A stretch of DNA of 20,157 nucleotides from an uncultured Clostridia bacterium (GTDB lineage: Bacteria; Bacillota; Clostridia; Christensenellales; UBA1242): assembly GCA_946610655.1 (NCBI GenBank), contig CAMOCH010000010.1, forward strand, positions 1-20,157, given 5' to 3'. Position numbers and translations under genes: made by a program. Shown here in pieces: positions 6,411 to 13,945 of this stretch. The notes below the pieces were generated by a model. It had not been told where the DNA came from, made no database searches, and saw only the letters and a list, made by a program, of their open reading frames with translations. Each line of letters starts with the position of its first letter. Positions within the stretch are counted from its first letter, which is position 1.

Positions 6411-8585
6411 ATGAAAATTATTAAAAGAGATGGATCAGAAGCAACTTATGATGAATCAAAAATTTATAATGCAATAAAAAAAGCTAACGAAAGTGTTTCT
6501 GAAACAAGCCAAATTTCAGATGAAAAAATTGCTGAGATTTCTCAAAACATAACAAAAATTGCTAAAAAGAGAAAAAGAGCATTAAACGTTGAAGAAATTC
6601 AAGACTTGGTTGAAGACTCTTTGATGGAAATTAATGCGTTTAATTTGTCTCGTGCGTATATCACATATAGATATACACGTGCGCTTGCGCGTAAGAAAAA
6701 TACAACAGATGATCAAATTCTTGGTTTGATTGAACAAAAGAATGAAGAAGTAAAACAAGAAAACTCAAACAAAAACCCAACAGTTAGTAGTGTTCAAAGA
6801 GACTACATGGCTGGTGAAGTTAGTAAAGACTTAACAAGAAGAATTTTCTTGCCTCAAGATATTGTTAAAGCCCATGACGAAGGCATTATTCATTTCCATG
6901 ATATGGACTATTATGCGCAACATATGCATAACTGTGACCTTATCAACCTTGAAGATATGCTTCAAAATGGTACAGTAATCAGTGGAACAATGATTGAAAA
7001 ACCACACAGATTTGTAACAGCGTGCAACATTGCAACACAAATTATTGCACAAGTTGCATCTTCTCAATATGGTGGACAAAGCATAAGTCTTACTCATCTT
7101 GCTCCATTTGTTGATGATAGCAGAAAGAAAATTAAAGCTGAAACACTTGATGAGTTTAAGCAAGCAGGAATAGAAGTTTCAGAAGAAAAAATTGATGCTA
7201 TTGTTGAAAAGAAATTAAGAAAAGAAGTTGCAAGTGGTGTTCAAACAATTCAATATCAAGTTGTAACACTTATGACAACAAATGGACAAGCTCCATTCAT
7301 CACAGTGTTTATGTATTTGGGCGAAGCAAGAAATGAACAAGAAAAGAAAGACCTTGCAATGATTATTGAAGAAGTTTTAAACCAACGTTATCAAGGTGTT
7401 AAAAATGAATCTGGTGTTTGGGTAACTCCAGCATTCCCAAAACTTATTTATGTTCTTGAGGAACAAAATATTCATGAAGATAGTCCATACTATTATTTAA
7501 CACAACTTGCTGCAAAATGTAGCGCAAAGCGTCTTGTTCCTGATTACATCAGTGAAAAGAAAATGCTTGAATATAAAATTGATAAAAATGGAGAAGGTCA
7601 TTGCTATACTTGCATGGGTTGCAGAAGTTTCTTAACACCATATGTTGATGAAAATGGCAAACCAAAATATTATGGACGCTTTAACCAAGGTGTTGTTACA
7701 ATCAACCTTCCAGATGTTGCTCTTTCAAGCGAAAAAGATGAAAAGAAATTCTGGAAAATATTCGATGAAAGACTTGAACTTTGCTACAAAGCTCTTATGT
7801 ATAGACATAACCGATTAAAGGGAACAATCAGTGATGTTGCTCCAATATTGTGGCAATATGGAGCTCTTGCAAGACTTAAAAAGGGAGAAAAAATTGATAA
7901 ACTTCTCTATGGTGGTTATTCAACAATTTCTCTAGGTTATGCAGGTCTTTATGAATGTACAAAATATATGACAGGCTATTCTCACACAGATGAGCATGGC
8001 AAAGAATTTGCACTTAGAGTTATGCAACACATGAATGATAAATGCAAAGAGTGGAAAGCAAAAGAAAATATTGATTTCTCACTTTATGGCACACCACTTG
8101 AAAGCACAACATATAAGTTTGCAAAAGCATTGCAAAGAAGATTTGGAATTATTCCTGGAATAAACGACAAAAACTATATCACAAACAGCTATCACGTTCA
8201 CGTTACTGAAAAAATTGATGCGTTTACAAAACTTAAATTCGAAAGTGAATTTCAACGTCTTAGTCCTGGTGGTGCAATCTCTTATGTTGAAGTCCCAGAC
8301 ATGAAAAATAACCTTGATGCTGTTATGAGCTTACTTAAGTTTATTTATGACAACATCATGTATGCAGAACTTAACACAAAAAGTGACTATTGCCAAGTTT
8401 GTGGCTACGATGGAGAAATTCAAATTGTTGAAGAAGATGGCAAACTTATTTGGGAATGTCCAAACTGCCACAATCACGATCAAACAAAAATGAATGTAAC
8501 AAGAAGAACTTGTGGATATATTGGAACACAATATTGGAACCAAGGCAGAACACAAGAAATTCGTGATAGAGTTCTTCACTTATAA
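6411..8585 (+). CDS. nrdD: Anaerobic ribonucleoside-triphosphate reductase (class III, NrdD)
   Basis: This 724-aa glycyl-radical enzyme reduces ribonucleoside triphosphates to dNTPs without oxygen. Domains in order: an ATP-cone (about 1-95, starting KIIKRDGSEATYDESKI), which senses ATP/dATP; the ten-stranded barrel with active-site cysteine C404 in MGCRSFLTPY; a zinc site of four Cys (C661, C664, C683, C686); and the C-terminal radical loop RRTCGYIGTQYWNQGR, with G702 the expected radical glycine. Length fits the family. AGGAGG (6397-6402) is 8 bases before the ATG. It is followed by its activase nrdG, with a terminator between them. It is probably controlled by NrdR (6317-6365) and by dATP binding to the cone. 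Confidence 0.97.
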   Translation: MKIIKRDGSEATYDESKIYNAIKKANESVSETSQISDEKIAEISQNITKIAKKRKRALNVEEIQDLVEDSLMEINAFNLSRAYITYRYTRALARKKNTTDDQILGLIEQKNEEVKQENSNKNPTVSSVQRDYMAGEVSKDLTRRIFLPQDIVKAHDEGIIHFHDMDYYAQHMHNCDLINLEDMLQNGTVISGTMIEKPHRFVTACNIATQIIAQVASSQYGGQSISLTHLAPFVDDSRKKIKAETLDEFKQAGIEVSEEKIDAIVEKKLRKEVASGVQTIQYQVVTLMTTNGQAPFITVFMYLGEARNEQEKKDLAMIIEEVLNQRYQGVKNESGVWVTPAFPKLIYVLEEQNIHEDSPYYYLTQLAAKCSAKRLVPDYISEKKMLEYKIDKNGEGHCYTCMGCRSFLTPYVDENGKPKYYGRFNQGVVTINLPDVALSSEKDEKKFWKIFDERLELCYKALMYRHNRLKGTISDVAPILWQYGALARLKKGEKIDKLLYGGYSTISLGYAGLYECTKYMTGYSHTDEHGKEFALRVMQHMNDKCKEWKAKENIDFSLYGTPLESTTYKFAKALQRRFGIIPGINDKNYITNSYHVHVTEKIDAFTKLKFESEFQRLSPGGAISYVEVPDMKNNLDAVMSLLKFIYDNIMYAELNTKSDYCQVCGYDGEIQIVEEDGKLIWECPNCHNHDQTKMNVTRRTCGYIGTQYWNQGRTQEIRDRVLHL

Positions 8586-8606
8586 TATAGGTAAATAAAA
8601 AAACAT

Positions 8607-8630
8607 AAAAAGCGAGGCATCTCGCTTTTT
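8607..8630 (+). terminator. Intergenic terminator between nrdD and nrdG
   Basis: AAAAAGCGAG (8607-8616) and CTCGCTTTTT (8621-8630) form a perfect 10-base stem with a GCAT loop and T-tail. It is only 10 bases before the nrdG ribosome site. No separate nrdG promoter is evident after it, so nrdG is probably expressed by partial read-through. Confidence 0.8.
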
Positions 8631-8652
8631 GATTACAAAAGGAGGAAATCTC

Positions 8653-9174
8653 ATGAACTATGCAACAATAAAACCTTATGACATTGCAAATGGAAAAGGC
8701 GTTAGAGTTTCTTTGTTTGTTAGTGGTTGCAGACATCATTGTAAAAACTGCTTTAATAAAGAAGCATGGGATTTTTCTTATGGTGATCCTTTTACTGAAG
8801 AAATTAAACAAAAGATTTTTGAATATCTTGCTCCTGATTATATATCTGGAATAACACTTCTTGGTGGGGAACCTTTTGAACCAGAAAATCAAGAAGCATT
8901 AACTAACTTGCTAAAAGAAATTAGACAAAAATTTCCAAATAAAGTAATTTGGTGTTACACAGGTTTTGTGTTTGATAAAGAGCTTCTTGGAAGCAGTAGA
9001 GCAGTAACACAGTTTACAATCCCTATGCTTGAACAAATTGATGTTTTGGTTGATGGCAGATTTGTTGAAGAACTTAAAGATATTTCTCTTAAATTTAGGG
9101 GGAGCAGTAACCAAAGAATTATTGATGTTCAAAAAAGTTTAAAAGAAAAACAAGTTATTTTGTATAACTTATAA
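8653..9174 (+). CDS. nrdG: Anaerobic ribonucleotide reductase activating protein (NrdG, radical SAM)
   Basis: This 173-aa iron-sulfur protein uses S-adenosylmethionine to place the glycyl radical on NrdD. The radical SAM cluster motif is C26-x3-C30-x2-C33 (CRHHCKNC), typical of small activases. GGEPF (around residue 77) is the SAM-contact motif. The C-terminal DVLVDGRF and SNQRIIDV segments are usual for NrdG. ATG at 8653 has GGAGG (8641-8645) at 7 bases, so the longer in-frame start at 8629, inside the terminator, is rejected. It is the downstream partner of nrdD. Confidence 0.96.
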   Translation: MNYATIKPYDIANGKGVRVSLFVSGCRHHCKNCFNKEAWDFSYGDPFTEEIKQKIFEYLAPDYISGITLLGGEPFEPENQEALTNLLKEIRQKFPNKVIWCYTGFVFDKELLGSSRAVTQFTIPMLEQIDVLVDGRFVEELKDISLKFRGSSNQRIIDVQKSLKEKQVILYNL

Positions 9175-9185
9175 AAATTAAAAAT

Positions 9186-9215
9186 AAAAAAATGAGCGAT
9201 TTCGCTCATTTTTTT
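9186..9215. terminator. Bidirectional terminator between nrdG and hup
   Basis: AATGAGCGA (9191-9199) pairs with TCGCTCATT (9202-9210), flanked by A-run and T-run on the two sides. It separates the convergent nrdG and hup genes and can serve both. Confidence 0.85.
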
Positions 9216-9228
9216 TGTTTGTTATAAA

Positions 9229-9501
9229 TTAGTTAATGCTTTCTTTGAAGCTCTTACCAAATTTAAGAGAAGGAGCTTTGCAAGCAGCAACTTTAACAGT
9301 TTTACCAGTTTGTGGGTTTTTAGCTGTTCTAGCTGCACGTTTTTTAGCTTCGAATGTACCAAAGCCAACAAGTGTGATTTTTTCTCCTTTTTTCATTTCT
9401 TTAGCAACAACGTCTACAAATGCTTTATAGAAATCTTCTGTTGCTTTAAGTGTTGCTCCTGAAGCGTCAGCAACTGCTCTTAAAAATTCGCCTTTGTTCA
9501 T
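9229..9501 (-). CDS. hup: HU-family DNA-binding protein
   Basis: This 90-aa histone-like dimer bends and compacts DNA. It has the full family length: a helical N-terminus (MNKGEFLRAVADASGATLKATEDFYKA), the VGFGTFEAKKRAARTAKNPQTG stretch that begins the DNA-binding beta arm (about 45-66), and the closing PSLKFGKSFK. GGAGG lies 7 bases upstream of the ATG at 9501. It is monocistronic with its terminator at 9186-9215. A short AAGCA/TGCTT hairpin (9521-9535) lies in the leader. I cannot place a convincing -35/-10 pair. Whether it is HU or a close paralogue cannot be told from sequence alone. Confidence 0.96.
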   Translation of the reverse strand: MNKGEFLRAVADASGATLKATEDFYKAFVDVVAKEMKKGEKITLVGFGTFEAKKRAARTAKNPQTGKTVKVAACKAPSLKFGKSFKESIN

Positions 9502-9600
9502 AACAAATCCTCCATAGTTTTAAGCATTTCCTGCTTTTTACTAACTATATATTAGCATATTAATTATTGACGAGTAAAACAATTTTAAACATTTTTTTCA

Positions 9601-9648
9601 AAAAAAGCCCATTTTTTTTAGGTTTTTCATGGGTTTTAGGGCTTTTTT
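9601..9648. terminator. Terminator-like hairpin between divergent hup and the glm operon
   Basis: AAAAAAGCCC (9601-9610) can pair with GGGCTTTTTT (9639-9648). CCCAT (9608-9612) can instead pair with ATGGG (9629-9633), and the two pairings exclude each other. T-runs follow on both strands. It lies between two divergent genes, where no gene ends, so its role is unclear. Confidence 0.5.
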
Positions 9649-9724
9649 ATATAAAATTTTTAAATTTAACAACTTTTTTAGATTTTTCATAGAGTATATT
9701 AAATTCTTAGTTTTAGAGGTTTTG

Positions 9725-10372
9725 ATGAATAAAAATTATAAAGATGTTGTTATTATTGATAGAAAGACAACTTATATTGCAGACGATGCTATTATTGAAA
9801 AAAATGTGATAATTTATCCTAATAATTATGTAGATAGTGGAAGTGTGATTAAAGAAAACAGTACATTGCTTCCTGGTAACTACATAATTGGTTCAACAAT
9901 TGGTAAAGGTTCAAAATTGCATAATTCGGTTGTGGAAAATGCTTTCATAGGAGAATGTTCAATAGTTGGGCCATTCTCGCATATTAGACCAAATTCTAAG
10001 CTTGGTCAAAATGTCAAAGTGGGTAATTTTTGTGAAATTAAAAATTCTATTGTTGGTGATAATACAAAAATTAGTCATCATGCTTATGTTGGAGATGCAG
10101 AAATTGGTCAAAATTGCAATATAAGTTGTGGGGTTATTTTTGCAAATTATGATGGAGCAAAAAAACATAAAAGTTATGTTGGAAACAACTGTTTTATTGG
10201 GTGCAACTGCAATATTATTTCTCCAATAGTTTTAGCTGATAATTCATATATTTGTGCAGGCGCAACAATAAGACAATCTACCAAAGAAAATGATTTTGTT
10301 ATACAAAAAAATGATTATGTTATTAAAGAAAATTATAAAACAAAATACATAAGGAAGAAACAAGATGCTTAA
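9725..10372 (+). CDS. Stand-alone GlmU-type acetyltransferase (left-handed beta-helix)
   Basis: This 215-aa protein resembles only the C-terminal half of GlmU, which acetylates glucosamine-1-phosphate with acetyl-CoA. The hexapeptide-repeat helix runs over about residues 17-185. Residues matching the E. coli GlmU site are present: R88 (GPFSHIRPN), K106 (EIKNSIVG), the catalytic-type H118 and Y121 (ISHHAYVGDAEIG), N141 (ANYDG) and K149. The N-terminal uridylyltransferase domain (normally about 230 residues, with the GTRM-like nucleotide motif) is absent, and no such domain lies upstream. ATG at 9725 has GAGG about 5 bases upstream; the in-frame 9629 extension is Phe/Lys-rich and unsupported. 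Possible -10 TATATT at 9695-9700. It overlaps glmM by 8 bases. It could also be another sugar acetyltransferase, but the context argues for GlcN-1-P. Confidence 0.85.
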   Translation: MNKNYKDVVIIDRKTTYIADDAIIEKNVIIYPNNYVDSGSVIKENSTLLPGNYIIGSTIGKGSKLHNSVVENAFIGECSIVGPFSHIRPNSKLGQNVKVGNFCEIKNSIVGDNTKISHHAYVGDAEIGQNCNISCGVIFANYDGAKKHKSYVGNNCFIGCNCNIISPIVLADNSYICAGATIRQSTKENDFVIQKNDYVIKENYKTKYIRKKQDA

Positions 10373-11642
10373 ATTTGGGACAGATGGAATACGTGGAGAA
10401 ATTGGAAAAGATTTAACATTTGTTTCGGCAATGCATGTTGGCTCGGCGTTGTCAAAACTAAAAAAAAATATGAAAGTTATTATAGGCAGAGACAACAGAC
10501 CAAGTGGTAATACCATTTTGCTTGCAGTTTCCATTGGGCTTATGCTTGGTGGTGCAAGTGTTGTTACTGTTGGTGTTTCAACAACCCCTTGCATAAGTTA
10601 TTTAACAAATAAATTAAATTTTGACTATGGCGTGGAAATATCTGCAAGTCATAATCCGGCTAATTATAATGGCATTAAAATTTTTGATAGTTTTGGAGAA
10701 AAAATTGATTGCATTTGTGAAAAACAAATTGAAAAAAACTTAGATAAGATTTTGTTTGAAGATTTTAATAATATTGGAAAGGTTACATATTGTCCAAAAC
10801 TTAAAGAACAATATATATCCTTTTTATTAAAATTTTTGTCGCATTTTGATAAAAAAATTGCAATAGATTGTGCAAATGGAAGCGCGACAAAATTTGTTAA
10901 AAAAATATTTAAAAACAATAAAAAAGTTTTATTTATGGGAACAGGTACTGGCAAATGTATCAACAAGAGTGTTGGGGCAACAAATGCGAATAGTATTTTT
11001 GAGTTTGTAAAAAAGAATAATCTTGATGTTGGGTTTGCTTTTGATGGCGACGCAGATAGAATTGTTGTTGCAACAAAAAAACAAATTTACACAGGTGACA
11101 ACATTTTGCTCGCTCTTAGCAGATTAATACCATCAAATTGCATAGTTGGAACAATTCTTTCCAATTTAGGTGTAGAAAAAGTATTTAAAAGCCAAAATAT
11201 ATTGTTTAAAAGGGCAGACGTTGGAGATAAAAATGTGCTCAAAAGTATGAAACAGTTTGGGGCAACTTTGGGTGGTGAGCCAGCAGGGCATATAATATGC
11301 AAAAATTTTGAACCAACTGGTGATGGTCTTTTGATTTGTTTATTATTGCTTAAAATTTTTGCAAATCAAGATGTTGATGAAATTATGCATTTTGATAAAG
11401 TTGCACAAATTCAAAAAAATGTTTTTGTGAAGAACAAAGAACAAGTTTTATTAAATGAGAACATTATAAATGTTATTCGCGTTAGTAAGCAAATTTTGGA
11501 AGATGGAAGAATTGTTGTAAGACCAAGTGGAACAGAAAATGTTATAAGGATTATGATTGAAAGTAACAATCCGTTGGCTTTAAAAATAGAAAATATAATT
11601 GAAAATAAAATAAAAGAGATAGATGAAAAATGTGTGGAATAG
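10365..11642 (+). CDS. glmM: Phosphoglucosamine mutase (GlmM)
   Basis: This enzyme interconverts glucosamine-6-phosphate and glucosamine-1-phosphate for cell-wall precursor synthesis. It is 425 aa, slightly shorter than the usual 445-450. Motifs in order: FGTDGIRGE (4-12); the phosphoserine loop SASHNPANYNG with S95; the metal loop DGDADR (D227, D229, D231); the sugar-binding GGEPAGH (303-309); and the phosphate-binding RPSGTEN (386-392). These separate GlmM from general phosphoglucomutases. AAGGAAG lies before the ATG, which overlaps the end of the acetyltransferase gene. The glmS start lies inside its last codons, so the three genes are translationally coupled. Confidence 0.95.
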   Translation: MLKFGTDGIRGEIGKDLTFVSAMHVGSALSKLKKNMKVIIGRDNRPSGNTILLAVSIGLMLGGASVVTVGVSTTPCISYLTNKLNFDYGVEISASHNPANYNGIKIFDSFGEKIDCICEKQIEKNLDKILFEDFNNIGKVTYCPKLKEQYISFLLKFLSHFDKKIAIDCANGSATKFVKKIFKNNKKVLFMGTGTGKCINKSVGATNANSIFEFVKKNNLDVGFAFDGDADRIVVATKKQIYTGDNILLALSRLIPSNCIVGTILSNLGVEKVFKSQNILFKRADVGDKNVLKSMKQFGATLGGEPAGHIICKNFEPTGDGLLICLLLLKIFANQDVDEIMHFDKVAQIQKNVFVKNKEQVLLNENIINVIRVSKQILEDGRIVVRPSGTENVIRIMIESNNPLALKIENIIENKIKEIDEKCVE

Positions 11643-13363
11643 TTGGCTATGTTGGCAAAAATATAAGTGTAAAAAAAATACTTGCAAAACTTCAAAACTT
11701 AGAGTATAGGGGTTATGATAGTGCAGGATTTGCATACATTAAAAACAATAATATAGTTTGCAGAAAAAAAGTGGGGCAAATTGTAAATTTAATAAATGCC
11801 ACAAATGATCAAGAACAAGCGGATATATGTATTTGTCACACAAGATGGGCAACGCATGGAAAAGTTTGTGAAAATAATGCTCACCCACAAGTGTCGTATA
11901 ATAACAACTTTGCAGTTGTGCATAACGGAATTATTGAAAATTATAATCAGATTAAAGAAAAAATTGGAATAAACAAGTTTTCAAGTCAAACAGATTCCGA
12001 AGTTATTGCAAATCTTATGGAAGAAATTTCAGGGGCGATAGAAACCAGATTTTTTGAAATGCTAAAAAAAATTTCTGGAAGTTATGCCATTTGTTTAATA
12101 GAAAGAAGTTCTAAAAAATTGTATGTTGCAAAAAATAAAAGTCCTTTGTATATATCACAAACAGAAGATGGTTATTTTGTTGCAAGTGATATAAGTTGTT
12201 TTGAAGGAAACGATTATTATTCGCTCGAAGATGGCATGTGCGCTATAATAGACAAAGACAATTTAAAGTTTTATAAAGATAGTAAACCATGTAAATTGCA
12301 GAAAACTAAGAATATTTATCATATTGATGATATAAAATTGAGCAAATTTTCGCATTTTATGCAAAAAGAAATTGCAGAAACCCCTCAAATTTTATTTAAT
12401 ATAGCAAAAACTTATTCAAAACTGGTTGAAACAATTAAATATAAAAATCTATTCAATAATATAAAAAATGTTGTTTTAAGTGGGTGTGGAACTGCTTTTC
12501 ATGCATGTTTGCTTGGTGAAGAATGGATTAATGACACTTATAACTTAAACGCAAGAGCGTATATTGCAAGTGAGCTTAGATATAAGGAAAATATTATTGA
12601 TAAAAACACATTAGTTTTGCTTGTTAGCCAAAGTGGTGAAACTGCAGACACTCTTGCAGTTATGAATATGGCAAAGGAAATTGGAGCAAAGGTTGTCGCT
12701 ATGACAAATATTGAATATAGCACGCTTGCAGGTGGTGCAGATTTTGTGTTGCCTCTTTGTGCAGGTCAAGAAATTGGAGTTGCCAGCACCAAGGTTTATT
12801 CTGCAATGCTGGCAGTATTTTACATACTTTCAACAAAAAATGCAAAAAATACTGGTTGCTTTAATAAAATTATCACATTTTCACGCCAAATTTCTGCAAA
12901 ATTTGATAAAAATATTATTGAAATAGTGCAAAAAAGCAAAAGAGTGTTTTTTATTGGCAGAGGATATGATGGAATAACTGCACAGGAAGGTGCTTTGAAA
13001 CTTAAGGAAATAACTTATAAAGATGCTTGTGGCTATTACGCTGGTGAATTAAAGCATGGAACAATTGCTCTTGTTGATGAAAACACGATTGTTTTTGCAA
13101 TTATAACAAATAAAAATATAGCAGCAAAAACTCTCAATGCTGTTGAAGAAGTTTGCTCAAGGGGTGCAAAGGTTGTTGTATTGACTGATCAAAACTTAAG
13201 TGGAAATTTTAATTACATAAAATTGCAAACAGCTGCAGATGAAAAATTGGCAGCAATTGCTGCTGTGTTGCCTCTGCAATCGCTTGCATATGAAGTTGCA
13301 GTAAAATGTGGATTTAACCCAGATAGGCCAAGGAATTTGGCAAAAAGTGTTACTGTTGAATAA
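11630..13363 (+). CDS. glmS: Glutamine-fructose-6-phosphate aminotransferase (GlmS)
   Basis: This enzyme makes glucosamine-6-phosphate from fructose-6-phosphate and glutamine, the entry step to UDP-GlcNAc. It is 577 aa (usually about 600). The N-terminal glutaminase domain begins MCGIVGYVG with nucleophile C2, and HTRWATHG is at 70-77. Two SIS sugar-isomerase domains follow, with SGCGTAFHA, SQSGETADT and the C-terminal PRNLAKSVTVE. It starts inside glmM (13-base overlap) without a clear ribosome site, so coupling is likely. No glmS ribozyme can lie upstream, because that stretch is glmM coding sequence. Its product is the substrate of glmM, whose product feeds the first gene of the operon. 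Confidence 0.97.
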   Translation: MCGIVGYVGKNISVKKILAKLQNLEYRGYDSAGFAYIKNNNIVCRKKVGQIVNLINATNDQEQADICICHTRWATHGKVCENNAHPQVSYNNNFAVVHNGIIENYNQIKEKIGINKFSSQTDSEVIANLMEEISGAIETRFFEMLKKISGSYAICLIERSSKKLYVAKNKSPLYISQTEDGYFVASDISCFEGNDYYSLEDGMCAIIDKDNLKFYKDSKPCKLQKTKNIYHIDDIKLSKFSHFMQKEIAETPQILFNIAKTYSKLVETIKYKNLFNNIKNVVLSGCGTAFHACLLGEEWINDTYNLNARAYIASELRYKENIIDKNTLVLLVSQSGETADTLAVMNMAKEIGAKVVAMTNIEYSTLAGGADFVLPLCAGQEIGVASTKVYSAMLAVFYILSTKNAKNTGCFNKIITFSRQISAKFDKNIIEIVQKSKRVFFIGRGYDGITAQEGALKLKEITYKDACGYYAGELKHGTIALVDENTIVFAIITNKNIAAKTLNAVEEVCSRGAKVVVLTDQNLSGNFNYIKLQTAADEKLAAIAAVLPLQSLAYEVAVKCGFNPDRPRNLAKSVTVE

Positions 13364-13365
13364 AA

Positions 13366-13395
13366 TTGACATGTATTCTTCCTATATGCTATTAT
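13366..13395 (+). promoter_or_regulatory. Promoter of the 13420-13917 gene
   Basis: TTGACA (13366-13371), 18 bases, then TATTAT (13390-13395). It starts two bases after the glmS stop codon. No terminator is seen between them, so glm read-through may also contribute. Confidence 0.7.
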
Positions 13396-13419
13396 GATAT
13401 TAGTAGGGAGGGGTGCTCT

Positions 13420-13917
13420 ATGGAATGTGTTATTCAAAATATGTTTACAGATAACAAACAAGTTATTTGTTGTTACACAGAAGATAAAGATGTTAATTGC
13501 ATATTTTATATTGAAGTTTTTGAAAACAATAATGGAAAATATAATGCAGTTAGAGCTTCTGAAATTGAAAAAGGAAAACAATATAAATTTTTTATAAACA
13601 GAGGCTTGGTTAAAGGCAAATCTAAACCAGAAATTAAACACAATTTTTGCTATATAATGGATAAACTGTTTGACAAAATTGAAAATAATGGTTGGAAAGC
13701 TGAGGTGGTTGTTAATAACAAGGCTTATGATTATTACACAAATTTAAACGAAGAAAAGAATTTTTATACAGTAAGTGAATATTTCAGAGCATATAAAAAG
13801 ACTAAAGAAATTGATGAATTTGATTCAAAATTCAAGAATTTTCCGATATATATTGATAAACATGCAATAAAAAAATATATGCACAAAAAAGAAGGCGCGT
13901 TTGATTATCAAAAATAA
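13420..13917 (+). CDS. Hypothetical protein, 165 aa
   Basis: I do not recognise this protein. It is soluble, with no signal peptide or membrane helix. It appears mixed alpha/beta at the start (residues 1-55, five Cys in the first 30) and charged, Lys/Tyr/Asn-rich later. The centre carries DKLFDKIENNGWKAEVVVNNKAYDYY, a helix followed by a strand. The start is fixed by GGGAGGGG eight or so bases before ATG 13420; the longer frame from 13366 would begin inside the promoter. It is transcribed from its own promoter just after glmS and ends in a strong terminator shared with convergent mnmG. Codon use matches its neighbours, giving no sign of recent transfer. Confidence 0.78.
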   Translation: MECVIQNMFTDNKQVICCYTEDKDVNCIFYIEVFENNNGKYNAVRASEIEKGKQYKFFINRGLVKGKSKPEIKHNFCYIMDKLFDKIENNGWKAEVVVNNKAYDYYTNLNEEKNFYTVSEYFRAYKKTKEIDEFDSKFKNFPIYIDKHAIKKYMHKKEGAFDYQK

Positions 13918-13942
13918 AAGAGCAAAATTTTTGCTCTTTTTT
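13916..13942. terminator. Bidirectional terminator between the 13420 gene and mnmG
   Basis: AAAAGAGCAAAA (13916-13927) pairs with TTTTGCTCTTTT (13929 onward), followed by more T. It separates two convergent genes whose stop codons lie at its edges. Confidence 0.85.
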
Positions 13943-13945
13943 ATT

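Noticed and set aside
9629..9724. N-terminal extension of the GlmU-like acetyltransferase
   Set aside because: The extra 32 residues are Phe/Lys-rich, start inside a terminator-like hairpin and lack a ribosome site; ATG 9725 has GAGG and fits the family start.
11480..11629. glmS ribozyme upstream of glmS
   Set aside because: glmS starts inside glmM coding sequence with no leader, so there is no space for the ribozyme.
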